Assembly: GCF_016093545.1 (NCBI RefSeq)
Contig: NZ_JADKYX010000011.1
Coordinates: 124,001 to 188,000, forward strand
Source of the DNA: Massilia rhizosphaerae
Lineage (GTDB): Bacteria > Pseudomonadota > Gammaproteobacteria > Burkholderiales > Burkholderiaceae_D
Length of the DNA stretch: 64,000 nt
Reading direction: 5' to 3'
Shown here: in pieces, positions 26,022-33,777 of the stretch
How the letters are laid out: every line of letters starts with the position of its first letter
How positions within the stretch are numbered: position 1 is the first letter of the stretch
Made by a program: the position numbers and the translations under genes
Notes under the pieces: generated by a model
What the model was told of the DNA's origin: nothing
Databases searched by the model: none
What the model saw: the letters and a program-made list of their open reading frames with translations, nothing else

Positions 26022-26306
26022 ATGACGTCCAACGAAGTCCTCGCAATGTATGAAAACATCGCCGCCCTGAGCAGCCGCATGACCGTGGCCGCGCGCGAAG
26101 GGGATTGGGACGGCCTCGCCCGCCTGGAAACGCAGTGCGCCCTGCAGGCCAGCGCGGCGAAAAGCGGCGTGCCCCCGCTGGCCGGCGTGGAGCGCAAGCG
26201 CAAGATCGACCTGCTCAAGCAGATCATGGCAAACGACCGCGCCGTGCGCGACATCACCGAACCCTGGATGGGCCAACTGGACCGCGCCCTGAGCCCCGCC
26301 CACTGA
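26022..26306 (+). CDS. fliT: FliT-like flagellar chaperone
   Basis: 94 residues from ATG 26022 (MTSNEVLAMYENIAALSSRM), with GGAG upstream. Helical throughout; the pattern AAREGDWDGLARLE followed by KRKIDLLKQIMANDRAVRDI fits FliT, the export chaperone of the hook-cap protein FliD that also tempers FlhDC in enterics. Here it stands alone, not after fliD-fliS, and is driven by a sigma-28 promoter. Small helical families are easy to confuse, but the promoter supports a flagellar role. Confidence 0.72.
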   Translation: MTSNEVLAMYENIAALSSRMTVAAREGDWDGLARLETQCALQASAAKSGVPPLAGVERKRKIDLLKQIMANDRAVRDITEPWMGQLDRALSPAH

Positions 26307-26327
26307 TCTTCCCAAAGCGAAATTACC

Positions 26328-26366
26328 CGCCCCTTGGACTTGCCGTCCCAGGGGCGTTTTAATTTT
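26328..26366 (+). terminator. Terminator of fliT
   Basis: CGCCCCT (26328-26334) pairs with AGGGGCG (26350-26356), followed by TTTTAATTTTT. It lies 21 bases after the fliT stop. Confidence 0.85.
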
Positions 26367-26378
26367 TGCTTTCCGAAT

Positions 26379-26630
26379 AAAAAAACCCGCGCAGCGACGT
26401 CGGTCGGCTGCGCGGGTTCCAGAATTGGGGAGAGCGAGCACCAGGCATCCCCTGGCGTCGCCTCTTGCCGGTTGCCTCCGGCGTCCACCTGCCACTGTCG
26501 GCAGGCGAACCGCTTCCGGGTTCAGGCGCTTCATCAGCGACCGCCCAACCCCGCGCCACACAATCGGTGGTGGCTGCGGCGGACCCTGAGCCGTTTTGTG
26601 ATCTCTTGATCCGTGATCAAAACATCATCG
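26379..26630 (-). ncRNA. Candidate structured regulatory RNA with GGA-bearing hairpins
   Basis: Reading the minus strand: a -10 TATACT (26642-26637), then stem-loops at 26620-26606, 26545-26525, 26523-26507 (loop CGGAAGC), 26505-26488, 26482-26467 and 26455-26441 (loop GGATG), and a strong terminator (11-bp stem 26418-26384 plus seven T). GGA occurs in several loops or linkers, as in CsrB/RsmZ-type RNAs that sequester CsrA. No -35 element or Gac-type upstream site is clear. No convincing coding frame exists in the interval. It follows the FimV-like gene. Could also be a structured 3' UTR. Confidence 0.45.
26384..26418 (-). terminator. Strong intrinsic terminator on the minus strand
   Basis: AACCCGCGCAG pairs with CTGCGCGGGTT over 11 bp, followed by TTTTTTT (A run at 26379-26385 on the plus strand). 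It ends the candidate RNA and any read-through from the FimV-like gene. Confidence 0.9.
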
Positions 26631-26700
26631 AAACGCAGTATAACGCAAAAAACGGACTTGTGTAGACGACCGTGCCAAGATTTTGAACACGGGCCCGGCA

Positions 26701-27861
26701 CTAGTCGATCGTCGGCTCGGCGCCCTCGTCCCGCGGCGCCCGGGTGCGCGACGCGAAGCGCGCCTTGAGCTTGTCGAACAATGCGGGCGCCGCTGCGTCG
26801 GGCGCCGTTGCGTCGGACGTCTCGGCGGCCGCGCCGCCCGCCCTGCGCCGGCGCACGACGACGGCCGCTCCCGCGCCGCCCAGCGCCAGCACGCCGATGG
26901 CGGCGCCGATCCAGCCCCACGGCAAGCCGTCGTCCGGCGGTGGCGGCGGCTTGTGCGGCAGGAGCGGCTTGATCGAGTGGATCGGACGCGGGCCGGCCGG
27001 CTTGACGGGCTTCGGCGGCGGCACGGCGATGGCAGCGGCGGCGGCCGGCGCGGCCGCGTCCGGTGCTACGGGCGGCTGGGCGGCAACGGGGGCGCCCAGC
27101 GACACCTGCAGCTTCTTCATCCGGTCCTCGACCTGGCCGAGCCGGGCGCGCAATTCGTCGTTCTTCGCGCCGAGCACCGCGCAAGCCTGGGCCTCGCCGG
27201 CCGGGATCGCGCAGGCCCGCGGATGGACGTCCGGGTGCGCCACCGGCAGCGCCGGCGCCTTGGCGACGGGCGCCGGACGCGGCCGCCGTACCGGCACGCG
27301 CGCGTGCATGTGCACGGGCAGCGGCGGCGCCGCGGCCCGCGCCCGTTCCACCTGGGCCAGCAGCGCCGCGTCGGTCACGGACGCGGGCACAGGGACGCGG
27401 GCCGGCACGGACCCGGCCGAGGGAACGACGACGGGACCGGGCTCGCGCGCGGGCGCGGGCGCCGGCGCCGGATTCGGATCGGGCGTCAGCCACAGCGTGG
27501 CCAGGCGCACGGCGCGCTGGCCCTTGTCGACGAGTTCCAGGTACAGGTGCACGTGGTCGGCATCGACGGCGCGCGGCGACGTCACGTGCAGGAACTGGCG
27601 GCCGTCGCGCCGCATCACGGACAAATGCAGCGTCGACAACACGGGCGGCACGGCGATGCCGGCGCCGTTGTAGACCTCCGGGCTGGCCACGCGCACCTGC
27701 ACCGGGGTGGCGGCGTCGTCGAGCATCGTCAATTCGATGTCGGCCACGAGCGGCTGCCCGATGTGGGACACCACGCGCGGATCGCCCAGCTCGGCGCCAT
27801 GGGCAAAACCGAGCGCGGCGAATGCGAGGCTGAAGAGGAAAAGGCGGGGACGGCGGGCCAT
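26701..27861 (-). CDS. FimV-like N-terminal domain protein
   Basis: 386 residues from ATG 27861, chosen because it gives a compact signal peptide (ARRPRLFLFSLAFAALGFAHG); the frame is open further to 27930. Residues 23-125 match the FimV N-terminal domain (LGDPRVVSHIGQPLVADIEL, later LHLSVMRRDGRQFLHV). Then comes a long Pro/Ala linker, a short coiled coil (NDELRARLGQVEDRMKKL), a transmembrane helix (WGWIGAAIGVLALGGAGAAV) and a basic cytoplasmic tail. FimV proteins organise the cell pole and type IV pili/type II secretion. This one is shorter than full FimV and lacks the TPR end. Divergent from fumC. Confidence 0.75.
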   Translation of the reverse strand: MARRPRLFLFSLAFAALGFAHGAELGDPRVVSHIGQPLVADIELTMLDDAATPVQVRVASPEVYNGAGIAVPPVLSTLHLSVMRRDGRQFLHVTSPRAVDADHVHLYLELVDKGQRAVRLATLWLTPDPNPAPAPAPAREPGPVVVPSAGSVPARVPVPASVTDAALLAQVERARAAAPPLPVHMHARVPVRRPRPAPVAKAPALPVAHPDVHPRACAIPAGEAQACAVLGAKNDELRARLGQVEDRMKKLQVSLGAPVAAQPPVAPDAAAPAAAAAIAVPPPKPVKPAGPRPIHSIKPLLPHKPPPPPDDGLPWGWIGAAIGVLALGGAGAAVVVRRRRAGGAAAETSDATAPDAAAPALFDKLKARFASRTRAPRDEGAEPTID

Positions 27862-27947
27862 GACGAGGATAAATGGGGGCTTCTGCATCGTTAACGGCCG
27901 TTGCGGTACACTCTTTAATTCCATTGTCAAACCAACAGGACGCTTCC

Positions 27948-29342
27948 ATGGAAAACCGGATTGAAAAGGACAGCTTCGGCCCGATCGACGTGCCGAACGA
28001 CCATCTGTGGGGCGCGCAGACCCAGCGCTCGCTGCATCACTTCCACATTTCCAGCGAAAAGATGCCGTCCGAACTGGTCGCCGCGCTGGCGCAGGTGAAG
28101 CGCGCGGCCGCCGCCGTCAACCGCTCGCTCGGCAAGCTGCCGCAGGACAAGGCCGACGCCATCATCCGCGCCGCCGACGAAGTGCTGGAGGGCCGCCATC
28201 CGTCCGAATTCCCGCTGTCCGTCTGGCAGACGGGTTCCGGCACCCAGAGCAATATGAACATGAACGAGGTGCTGGCCAACCGCGCGTCGGAATTGCTCGG
28301 CGGCGAGCGCGGCGAGGCGCGGCTGCTGCACCCGAACGACCACGTCAACATGGGGCAGTCGTCGAACGACATGTTCCCCACCGCGATGCACGTGGCGGCC
28401 GCGCAGGCCGTCGCCAAGGACGTCGTGCCGGCGCTCGCGAAGCTGCGCGGCACGCTGGAGGTGAAGGCGCGCGACTTCGCCGACATCGTCAAGATCGGCC
28501 GCACCCACCTGCAGGATGCGACGCCGCTCACGCTCGGCCAGGAGTTTTCCGGCTACGTGGCGCAGCTCGAATTCGCCGAACACGCGCTCAAGAACACCCT
28601 CCCCGGCCTGCTGCTGCTGGCCGCCGGCGGCACGGCGGTGGGCACGGGCCTGAACGCGCATCCGGAATTCGCCAACCGCATCGCGGCCGAGATCGGGTCG
28701 CGCACCGGCCTGCAATTCAAGTCGGCGCCGAACAAATTCATGGCGCTGGCCGGCCACGACGCGATGGTGCTGGCGCACGGCGCCTTCAAGACGCTGGCCA
28801 CGGCCCTCATGAAGATCGCCAACGACGTGCGCTGGATGGCGTCCGGCCCCCGTTCCGGCCTGGGCGAGATCACCATACCGGAAAACGAGCCGGGCAGCTC
28901 GATCATGCCGGGCAAGGTGAACCCGACGCAGTGCGAGGCGCTGACGATGCTGTGCTGCCAGGTGTTCGGCAACGACGTCGCGATCACGGTGGGTGGTTCG
29001 CAGGGCAACTTCGAGCTGAACGTGTTCAAGCCGATGATCGCCCACAACTTCCTGCAGAGCGCGCGCCTGCTGGCCGACGGCATGCGTTCATTCGACGAGC
29101 ATTGCGCCAGAGGCATCGAACCGAACCGCAAGCGCATCGGCGAGCTGATGGAGCAGTCGCTGATGCTGGTGACCGCGCTGGCGCCGCACATCGGGTATGA
29201 TCGCGCCGCGCAGATCGCCAAGACGGCCCAGCACGACGGCCTGACCTTGCGCCAGGCGGCGCTGCAGTCGGGTTTCGTCGACGCGGCGCAGTTCGACCAG
29301 TGGATCGTGCCGATCGAGATGACGCGGCCGCATCCGGACTGA
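27948..29342 (+). CDS. fumC: Class II fumarate hydratase
   Basis: 464 residues from ATG 27948 (MENRIEKDSFGPIDVPNDHL), with AGGAC upstream; the open frame to 27873 is a shadow of the divergent gene's promoter. The superfamily signature GSSIMPGKVNPTQCE lies near residue 317, and TGSGTQSNMNMNE and HPNDHVNMGQSSNDMFP complete the three active-site segments. It interconverts fumarate and malate in the TCA cycle and, being iron-independent, works under oxidative stress. Terminator follows. Confidence 0.96.
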   Translation: MENRIEKDSFGPIDVPNDHLWGAQTQRSLHHFHISSEKMPSELVAALAQVKRAAAAVNRSLGKLPQDKADAIIRAADEVLEGRHPSEFPLSVWQTGSGTQSNMNMNEVLANRASELLGGERGEARLLHPNDHVNMGQSSNDMFPTAMHVAAAQAVAKDVVPALAKLRGTLEVKARDFADIVKIGRTHLQDATPLTLGQEFSGYVAQLEFAEHALKNTLPGLLLLAAGGTAVGTGLNAHPEFANRIAAEIGSRTGLQFKSAPNKFMALAGHDAMVLAHGAFKTLATALMKIANDVRWMASGPRSGLGEITIPENEPGSSIMPGKVNPTQCEALTMLCCQVFGNDVAITVGGSQGNFELNVFKPMIAHNFLQSARLLADGMRSFDEHCARGIEPNRKRIGELMEQSLMLVTALAPHIGYDRAAQIAKTAQHDGLTLRQAALQSGFVDAAQFDQWIVPIEMTRPHPD

Positions 29343-29355
29343 GCGCAGCACCGTC

Positions 29356-29398
29356 ACGGTGTTGTCTAAACGAACACAACAGTACGACACCGTTTTTT
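29356..29398 (+). terminator. Terminator of fumC
   Basis: ACGGTGT and ACACCGT enclose a loop with an inner TTGT/ACAA pairing and are followed by TTTTTT. Confidence 0.8.
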
Positions 29399-29411
29399 AA
29401 CCGAGGATAGA

Positions 29412-29624
29412 ATGCAAACGACAACTTTTGAACTGACATCGGAGTTCATCGAGCTGAACCAGCTGCTCAAGCTGGTCGGCGTGGTGGACAGCGGCGGCGC
29501 CGGCAAGCACGTGGTGGCGAGCGGCGACGTGTCGGTCGATGGCAAGAAGGAACTGCGCAAGACGGCCAAGATCCGTGCTGGCCAGGTGGTGACGCTGGGG
29601 GATATCCGCATCGACGTGCGCTGA
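29412..29624 (+). CDS. S4-domain RNA-binding protein (YbcJ family)
   Basis: 70 residues. An S4 fold: FIELNQLLKLVGVVDSGGAG, then the Gly-rich turn GDVSVDGKKELRKTAKIRAG and a final beta strand. YbcJ-type proteins are tiny stand-alone S4 modules that bind structured RNA, role unclear. The fumC terminator lies just upstream and overlaps its leader. Confidence 0.88.
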   Translation: MQTTTFELTSEFIELNQLLKLVGVVDSGGAGKHVVASGDVSVDGKKELRKTAKIRAGQVVTLGDIRIDVR

Positions 29625-29760
29625 GGCGCATCGCGCGCGCCCCGGAGTCGCACGGGGCGAGCCGTCCCCGACGGTAGGGGTTGACGTTTGCGCGCTGACA
29701 AACTTGGGCAGTCCTCCTTCTCTATATTGAAGTCGTAACATTCGGCTAAAGGTGAGGACG

Positions 29761-30048
29761 ATGGAAACCCCAGAACCAAGCTCCATGACGCAGCAGCGCT
29801 TGATCGGCGACCTGCGTCTCGTCATCGAAAACGCGGAAGAATTGCTCAAGAATACCGATCACTACACCGGTGTCGTGTACCAGAACGCCCGCGCCAAGCT
29901 GGCGGTGGCGCTCAACGCTGCCAACGAGGAACTGGCCCGCTTCGAGGAGGAACAGCTGAACCGGATGATGGAAGCGACGCGTGCGGCGAACGAACTGCAC
30001 CACGACACGACCGGGGAAGCACGCATCCTGCGCGCCTTCTACCACTGA
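29761..30048 (+). CDS. Small helical protein, ElaB/YqjD/DUF883-like without membrane anchor
   Basis: 95 residues from ATG 29761 (METPEPSSMTQQ), with GTGAGG upstream. The first part RLIGDLRLVIENAEELLKNT resembles the ElaB/YqjD (DUF883) family of ribosome-associated inner-membrane proteins. The C-terminal transmembrane helix of that family is missing; the tail is charged and helical (EELARFEEEQLNRMMEATRA). It may therefore be a soluble variant or a different coiled-coil protein. The gap upstream holds an AT-rich promoter-like stretch. Confidence 0.55.
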   Translation: METPEPSSMTQQRLIGDLRLVIENAEELLKNTDHYTGVVYQNARAKLAVALNAANEELARFEEEQLNRMMEATRAANELHHDTTGEARILRAFYH

Positions 30049-30051
30049 CAG

Positions 30052-30078
30052 CGCGGCGCCACCTCCTCCGGCGCCGCG
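30052..30078. terminator. GC-rich hairpin between convergent genes
   Basis: CGCGGCGCC and GGCGCCGCG with a 9-base loop. No T run, so at best a weak or factor-assisted terminator serving the convergent genes on both sides. Confidence 0.35.
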
Positions 30079-30094
30079 TTCCCGCCCTTCCGCC

Positions 30095-31744
30095 TCACCC
30101 GCCTCCTTCACGCTCCGTTTCCGTTACGATCGCCGTCACGATGCGGCCCTCGAGCCAGCGCCGCAGGTGCGCGGCCACGTCGAAATCCCCGTCCACATCG
30201 AAGGCCGCGTCGAGCGCGGCGCCGAACGTGCCGCCGCGCGCCAGGCACGCCAGCGCCGCATAGTCCGCCGCGCCGACGGCATCGACTCGCACGTCGAAAC
30301 GGGGACGCAGCACGAGCGCGTGCGTAGCGGCCCGCAGCGCGTCGGGAAAGTCCGGGCCGCCGTCCTGGTGCGCATGCCACAGCGCCGCCGTGGCCCAGGG
30401 CGACGCATGCAGCCGCAGCGCCGGATGCAGCACGGCGCGCGCCGTCTCGAACGCGTCCGGCGCGAGGCCGGCCAGGGTCGCAGGCGGACCGTCCGCATCC
30501 GGCGCGAACCACGCCTCGTGCACGGCCCATTCGAGGCGCGCGACGTCGGGCAGGTACGGATGGCCGGCGGCCGGCGCGAAGCCGGCGAGGAACGCCGGCA
30601 GCGCGGCGCCGAAGCGGTTCAGGTCCGGGTCGAGCGCCGGATGCGCGCGGCCATAGACGCCGGCCAGCGCGTCGAAGAAATCGTCGCCCACGAGCCGGCG
30701 CAGCACGGGATACGCGGACGACAAGGCGCGGCTCCAGTGCGCCGCCAGGTTGCCGCGATAGATGCCGAACCTGCGCGGATCGCCCTTCAGCAGCGGCGCC
30801 AGCGCGGCGTCGCGCGTGCGCTCGAACAGCGCGGCGCCGAACGCTTGCTGGACGGCGTCCAGGCCCGGCGCCGGTGCCCGATCGATGGGCGCGGCGACTG
30901 CGGGAAGGAACACGGCCGGCCTCGCTTCGGCCGCGATGCGGTCGGCCCGCGCCGCCTCGTCCAGCAGCACGTCGAGCGCGGGCAGGTCCGTATCCCACTC
31001 GACGAGCGTGGGCACGGCGCCGAAACGCGCCAGCGCCGCGCGATACAGATCCCACACGGGCGGCGCGACGGCAGCGCCGTGATGGTCGATGAGGCAGTCG
31101 TCGGTGACGAGGTGGCCGCCCAGGTGGATCTCGCCCACGGCGCCCGGCGGCAGCGCGGCGATGGCCGCATGCGGATCCTCGCCGTGGTTGTGCGCGTTGA
31201 CGTACAGGTTGTTCACGTCCAGCAGCACGCCGCAGCCGGTGCGGCGCGCGAGTTCGGCGAGGAATTCGGCTTCGCTCATCGCGTCGCCCGCGAAGCGCAC
31301 ATAGGTGGAGACGTTTTCGACGAGGATGGCGCGCCCGAGCCGCTCCTGCACGCGCTGGACGCGCGCGGCGACGAGGCCGAGTGCCGCCTGGTCAAGCTGG
31401 ACGGGCAGCAAATCGTTCAGCTGGCGGTCGCGCAGCGCGCCCCAGCTGAGGTGTTCGGACACGAGGGCCGGCTCGATCGCCCGCACGAGCGCGGCGACGC
31501 GGTCGAGGTGCCCGTCGGAAAAACCATGCACGGAACCGAGGCCGAGGCCGACGCCGTGCAGGCTGACGGGATAGTCGCACCTGACCGCGCGCAACACGTG
31601 CCAGTCCCAGCCCGCGCGCACAAGAAAGTTTTCCGTGTGGACCTCGACCCAGCCGACGCCGGGCTTGCGGTCGAGGAATGCGCGGTAATGGGGCGCCCGC
31701 AGGCCGATGCCGGCGCCGTGCGCGGGCCGGTCAGCGGCGGCCAT
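30095..31744 (-). CDS. Fused bufferin-modifying enzyme: DUF692 (BufB/MbnB-like) plus DUF2063 (BufC-like)
   Basis: 549 residues. Residues 1-285 are a DUF692 TIM barrel with the metal-ligand blocks HTENF (E38), SLHGVG (H63), SEHLSW (E97/H98), LVENVSTY (E143), LLDVNNLYVNAHNHG (176-188), EIHLGGH (205-211) and VEWDTD (E249). These enzymes use a multinuclear iron site to modify Cys in RiPP precursors. Residues ~290-549 are a DUF2063/BufC domain (FGIYRGNLAAHWSRALSSAYPVLRRL in part), normally a separate protein that recognises the precursor. The DUF2282 precursor lies just upstream on the same strand. The fusion in one chain is unusual; no frameshift is visible at the junction. Confidence 0.85.
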   Translation of the reverse strand: MAAADRPAHGAGIGLRAPHYRAFLDRKPGVGWVEVHTENFLVRAGWDWHVLRAVRCDYPVSLHGVGLGLGSVHGFSDGHLDRVAALVRAIEPALVSEHLSWGALRDRQLNDLLPVQLDQAALGLVAARVQRVQERLGRAILVENVSTYVRFAGDAMSEAEFLAELARRTGCGVLLDVNNLYVNAHNHGEDPHAAIAALPPGAVGEIHLGGHLVTDDCLIDHHGAAVAPPVWDLYRAALARFGAVPTLVEWDTDLPALDVLLDEAARADRIAAEARPAVFLPAVAAPIDRAPAPGLDAVQQAFGAALFERTRDAALAPLLKGDPRRFGIYRGNLAAHWSRALSSAYPVLRRLVGDDFFDALAGVYGRAHPALDPDLNRFGAALPAFLAGFAPAAGHPYLPDVARLEWAVHEAWFAPDADGPPATLAGLAPDAFETARAVLHPALRLHASPWATAALWHAHQDGGPDFPDALRAATHALVLRPRFDVRVDAVGAADYAALACLARGGTFGAALDAAFDVDGDFDVAAHLRRWLEGRIVTAIVTETEREGGG

Positions 31745-31781
31745 GATGGCGCTTATCGATGGCGCTTATCGATGGCGCTTA
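31745..31781 (-). repeat. 13-base tandem repeat between precursor and enzyme genes
   Basis: GATGGCGCTTATC (plus strand) occurs at 31745-31757 and 31758-31770, with an 11-base partial third copy at 31771-31781 whose last bases are the precursor stop codon. The array fills the whole gap before the enzyme ATG at 31744, where the ribosome site should be. Confidence 0.95.
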
Positions 31782-32048
31782 CTTGTCCTGCTTGGGCGGA
31801 ACGAGCTTGCCGCCCGCTTTTTCGCAGGTGCCCTTGGGGACGTATTTCCACTCGCCCGGATCCTTGTCGGCCGCGGCCAGGCCGGCGCAGCCGTGGGCGG
31901 CCGAGCCGCAGTCGTTCTGGCCGGCCTTGGCGATGCCGTAGCATTTTTCCTGGTTGTCGGCCTGGGCATCCGCCTGGCCGGCGGCCGTCGCCTGGGCGGC
32001 GCAGACGCTCGCGAGCGCGGCGGCGATGAGGGCTTGTCGTTTGTTCAT
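31779..32048 (-). CDS. Bufferin-type RiPP precursor (DUF2282)
   Basis: 89 residues from ATG 32048, which has GGAG upstream; the open frame to 32093 is ignored. Signal peptide NKRQALIAAALASVCAAQAT, then a mature part with four Cys: C36 (EKCYGIAKAGQNDC), C47, C54 (AHGCAG) and C75 (PKGTCEKAGG), plus DPGEWKYVPKG. This is the four-Cys pattern of bufferin-1/HvfA-like peptides, in which Cys are oxidised by the DUF692 enzyme and the exported product binds copper. The modifying enzyme follows 34 bases downstream. No copper exporter or DoxX-type fourth gene is adjacent. Confidence 0.85.
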   Translation of the reverse strand: MNKRQALIAAALASVCAAQATAAGQADAQADNQEKCYGIAKAGQNDCGSAAHGCAGLAAADKDPGEWKYVPKGTCEKAGGKLVPPKQDK

Positions 32049-32065
32049 CGGGGATCTCCAAATAC

Positions 32066-32083
32066 CGGTGCGTACCTGCACCG
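32066..32083. promoter_or_regulatory. Dyad in the leader of the bufferin precursor gene
   Basis: CGGTGC and GCACCG separated by six bases, 18-35 bases before the precursor start codon. Could be an operator or a 5' UTR hairpin close to the ribosome site. A -10-like TAAAAT lies about 25 bases upstream on the minus strand. Confidence 0.35.
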
Positions 32084-32287
32084 CGGCAAGCATTTTATCG
32101 CGGGAAGCGTGTCATGAGGGGAAAGTACGCGGGCGGGGGCGGCCGTTGTCTGCTGCGCGGACGCCGGTGCCGGCTGCGCAGCCCGTTGGTGGCGGCTGAG
32201 CGGAATGGTTTGTGTGGCCGCCCCCGTCGCGCCAGGTACTGGGCGGATAACGCGGGGCGCGGCAATTCCGTTGACGCGGGCGCGGAT

Positions 32288-32488
32288 TCAGGCCGTCGTG
32301 TTGATGTGGTTGCCCAGGTGCGACGGCAGGTTCGGCGACGGCGCGGCCGCCTGCACGGCTTCCAGCATCTGGGTGGCTTGCGCGGCCTGGATGTCCTGCG
32401 ACTTCTTCAGCACGGCGACGGCGACGTCCTGGCGGGTGCCGGTGTCGGCGATGCTGGTGGCAAGCTTGGCGATACCTAAGGCGTCCAT
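32288..32488 (-). CDS. YjfB-family putative motility protein
   Basis: 66 residues from ATG 32488 (MDALGIAKLATSIADTGTRQ), with AGGAG upstream. The core DVAVAVLKKSQDIQAAQATQ followed by MLEAVQAAAP matches the YjfB family, often found with flagellar regulons. Stand-alone gene on the minus strand. The 240 bases to its right in transcription (32049-32287) hold nothing coding apart from the bufferin promoter area. Role unknown. Confidence 0.72.
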   Translation of the reverse strand: MDALGIAKLATSIADTGTRQDVAVAVLKKSQDIQAAQATQMLEAVQAAAPSPNLPSHLGNHINTTA

Positions 32489-32599
32489 GATGCGCTCCTG
32501 GTGATGGGTCCACGGGTCGACAGGTCGACGGGCCGGCCGGCGCGCGGGGTTCGCCCGCACGGCCGGTCATCTCCTTTAACGGCAGAACGCGGCCGGACT

Positions 32600-33133
32600 T
32601 TAGGCCGGCAGGCGATTAAAATTTCTGATCCAGGTCAGCACGGCATCGGGGTCGAGCAAATCGATCCATGCCACGTGCGGCGCCAGCCCGTCCGGCCGCG
32701 CCATGCTGGACGCGACGGCCACGACGTGGGGATCGCCCGGGAACAGCGGCGGCTTGCCCACTTCCGGCCGGTACACCTCCAGCTTGGGCAAGGCTTCCCA
32801 TTTATAGCCTTCCACCAGCGTCAGGTCGGCCGGGGCCAGGCGCGCCAGATGGTCGGCCAGCGACGGTTCGGCCGCCCCGCGCAGTTCGCGCATGATGGCC
32901 ACGCGGTACGGCGACGCGATCATCACCTCGGCCGCGCCGGCCGCGCGCATGCGGGCGCTGTCCTTGTGCGGCGGCTCCAGCAGCACGTCGTGGTGGCTGT
33001 GCTTGACGACGTTGACGCGCAGCCCGGACGCCGCCAGCCGGCCCACGACGTATTCCAGCAGCGTCGTCTTGCCGCAGCCGGACCAGCCGACGACGCCCAT
33101 CACGGGGCCGCGGGCGGGATCAATACGGGACAC
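32600..33133 (-). CDS. mobB: Molybdopterin-guanine dinucleotide biosynthesis protein B
   Basis: 177 residues from GTG 33133. The P-loop GWSGCGKTTLLEY sits at residues 16-28 and the family blocks VNVVKHSHHDV, KDSARMRAAGA and LVEGYK are all present. MobB is a GTP-binding adaptor that helps MobA attach GMP to molybdopterin. The start overlaps the end of gspB by 14 bases, so it is translated from the exeA-gspB operon, an odd partnership. ATG 33100 is an alternative start, without a better ribosome site. Confidence 0.9.
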   Translation of the reverse strand: MSRIDPARGPVMGVVGWSGCGKTTLLEYVVGRLAASGLRVNVVKHSHHDVLLEPPHKDSARMRAAGAAEVMIASPYRVAIMRELRGAAEPSLADHLARLAPADLTLVEGYKWEALPKLEVYRPEVGKPPLFPGDPHVVAVASSMARPDGLAPHVAWIDLLDPDAVLTWIRNFNRLPA

Positions 33134-33776
33134 GGAAGCGGGTCCCGCGGTAATTCATGACGGCGGCCTTGGGCAGCAGCTTTTCCAGCACGAGGCCGGG
33201 CGCCACCTCCTCGCCTTCGTGGCGCAGGGCCTTGTCGACGATCAGCAGGCGGTCGGATGGATTCGACGAATACATATAGCCGCCGAACGTCACGTGCGGG
33301 ATGTCGCGCCGGCGGGCCTCCGGCAACTGTTGCAGGAAAGGCAGGCTGTCCTCCGGCGCCGATTTGGCGGTGACCGGCGCGGGTGCGGCCGGCGCGGATG
33401 CGGCCGGCGCCGGAGCGGCCGGTGCCGCCGGAACCGGCCGGGGCGGCGCCTGACGGGCGGCCACGCGCGCGTGCACGGGTTCGGGCGCGCGCTCGGGCGC
33501 GGGCGGCGGCGCGGGCGGCGCGGTAATGGCCAGCGTTTGCGGCGCGGGCTGCTCCGGCGCCGGCGCGGGCACAGGCACGGGCGCCTGGCGCCACATGAAC
33601 AGCGCGCCCGCCGCCACGACGGCGGCGCCGGCGCCGAGGCCGACGAGCAGCGGCCTGCGGTTCGCCGCCATCCCGGCCGGCGCCGTGGGCACGGCCTGCG
33701 GCGCGTGGATCGTCGGCGCGCTGCCGAGCTGGCGTTCGGCCTGGGCCTTCTTCAACGCTTCGAGGATGTAGGACAT
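33120..33776 (-). CDS. gspB: General secretion pathway protein B (GspB/ExeB-like)
   Basis: 218 residues. Short cytoplasmic N-terminus MSYILEALKKAQAERQLGSA, a transmembrane helix at ~42-60, a Pro/Ala-rich periplasmic linker (~60-130), and a C-terminal GspB domain (HVTFGGYMYSSNPSDRLLIV followed by GEEVAPGLVLEKL). With ExeA it forms an inner-membrane complex that remodels peptidoglycan for the type II secretin. The start follows the exeA stop by one base. No other gsp gene is in the window. Confidence 0.88.
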   Translation of the reverse strand: MSYILEALKKAQAERQLGSAPTIHAPQAVPTAPAGMAANRRPLLVGLGAGAAVVAAGALFMWRQAPVPVPAPAPEQPAPQTLAITAPPAPPPAPERAPEPVHARVAARQAPPRPVPAAPAAPAPAASAPAAPAPVTAKSAPEDSLPFLQQLPEARRRDIPHVTFGGYMYSSNPSDRLLIVDKALRHEGEEVAPGLVLEKLLPKAAVMNYRGTRFRVPY

Positions 33777-33777
33777 A

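Noticed and set aside
26334..26609. A 91-codon plus-strand reading frame
   Set aside because: It starts inside the fliT terminator, reads through the opposite-strand terminator hairpin and has no protein-like composition.
27000..27840. Long plus-strand frames opposite the FimV-like gene
   Set aside because: Composition is a mirror of the Pro/Ala-rich linker; no start signal and no domains.
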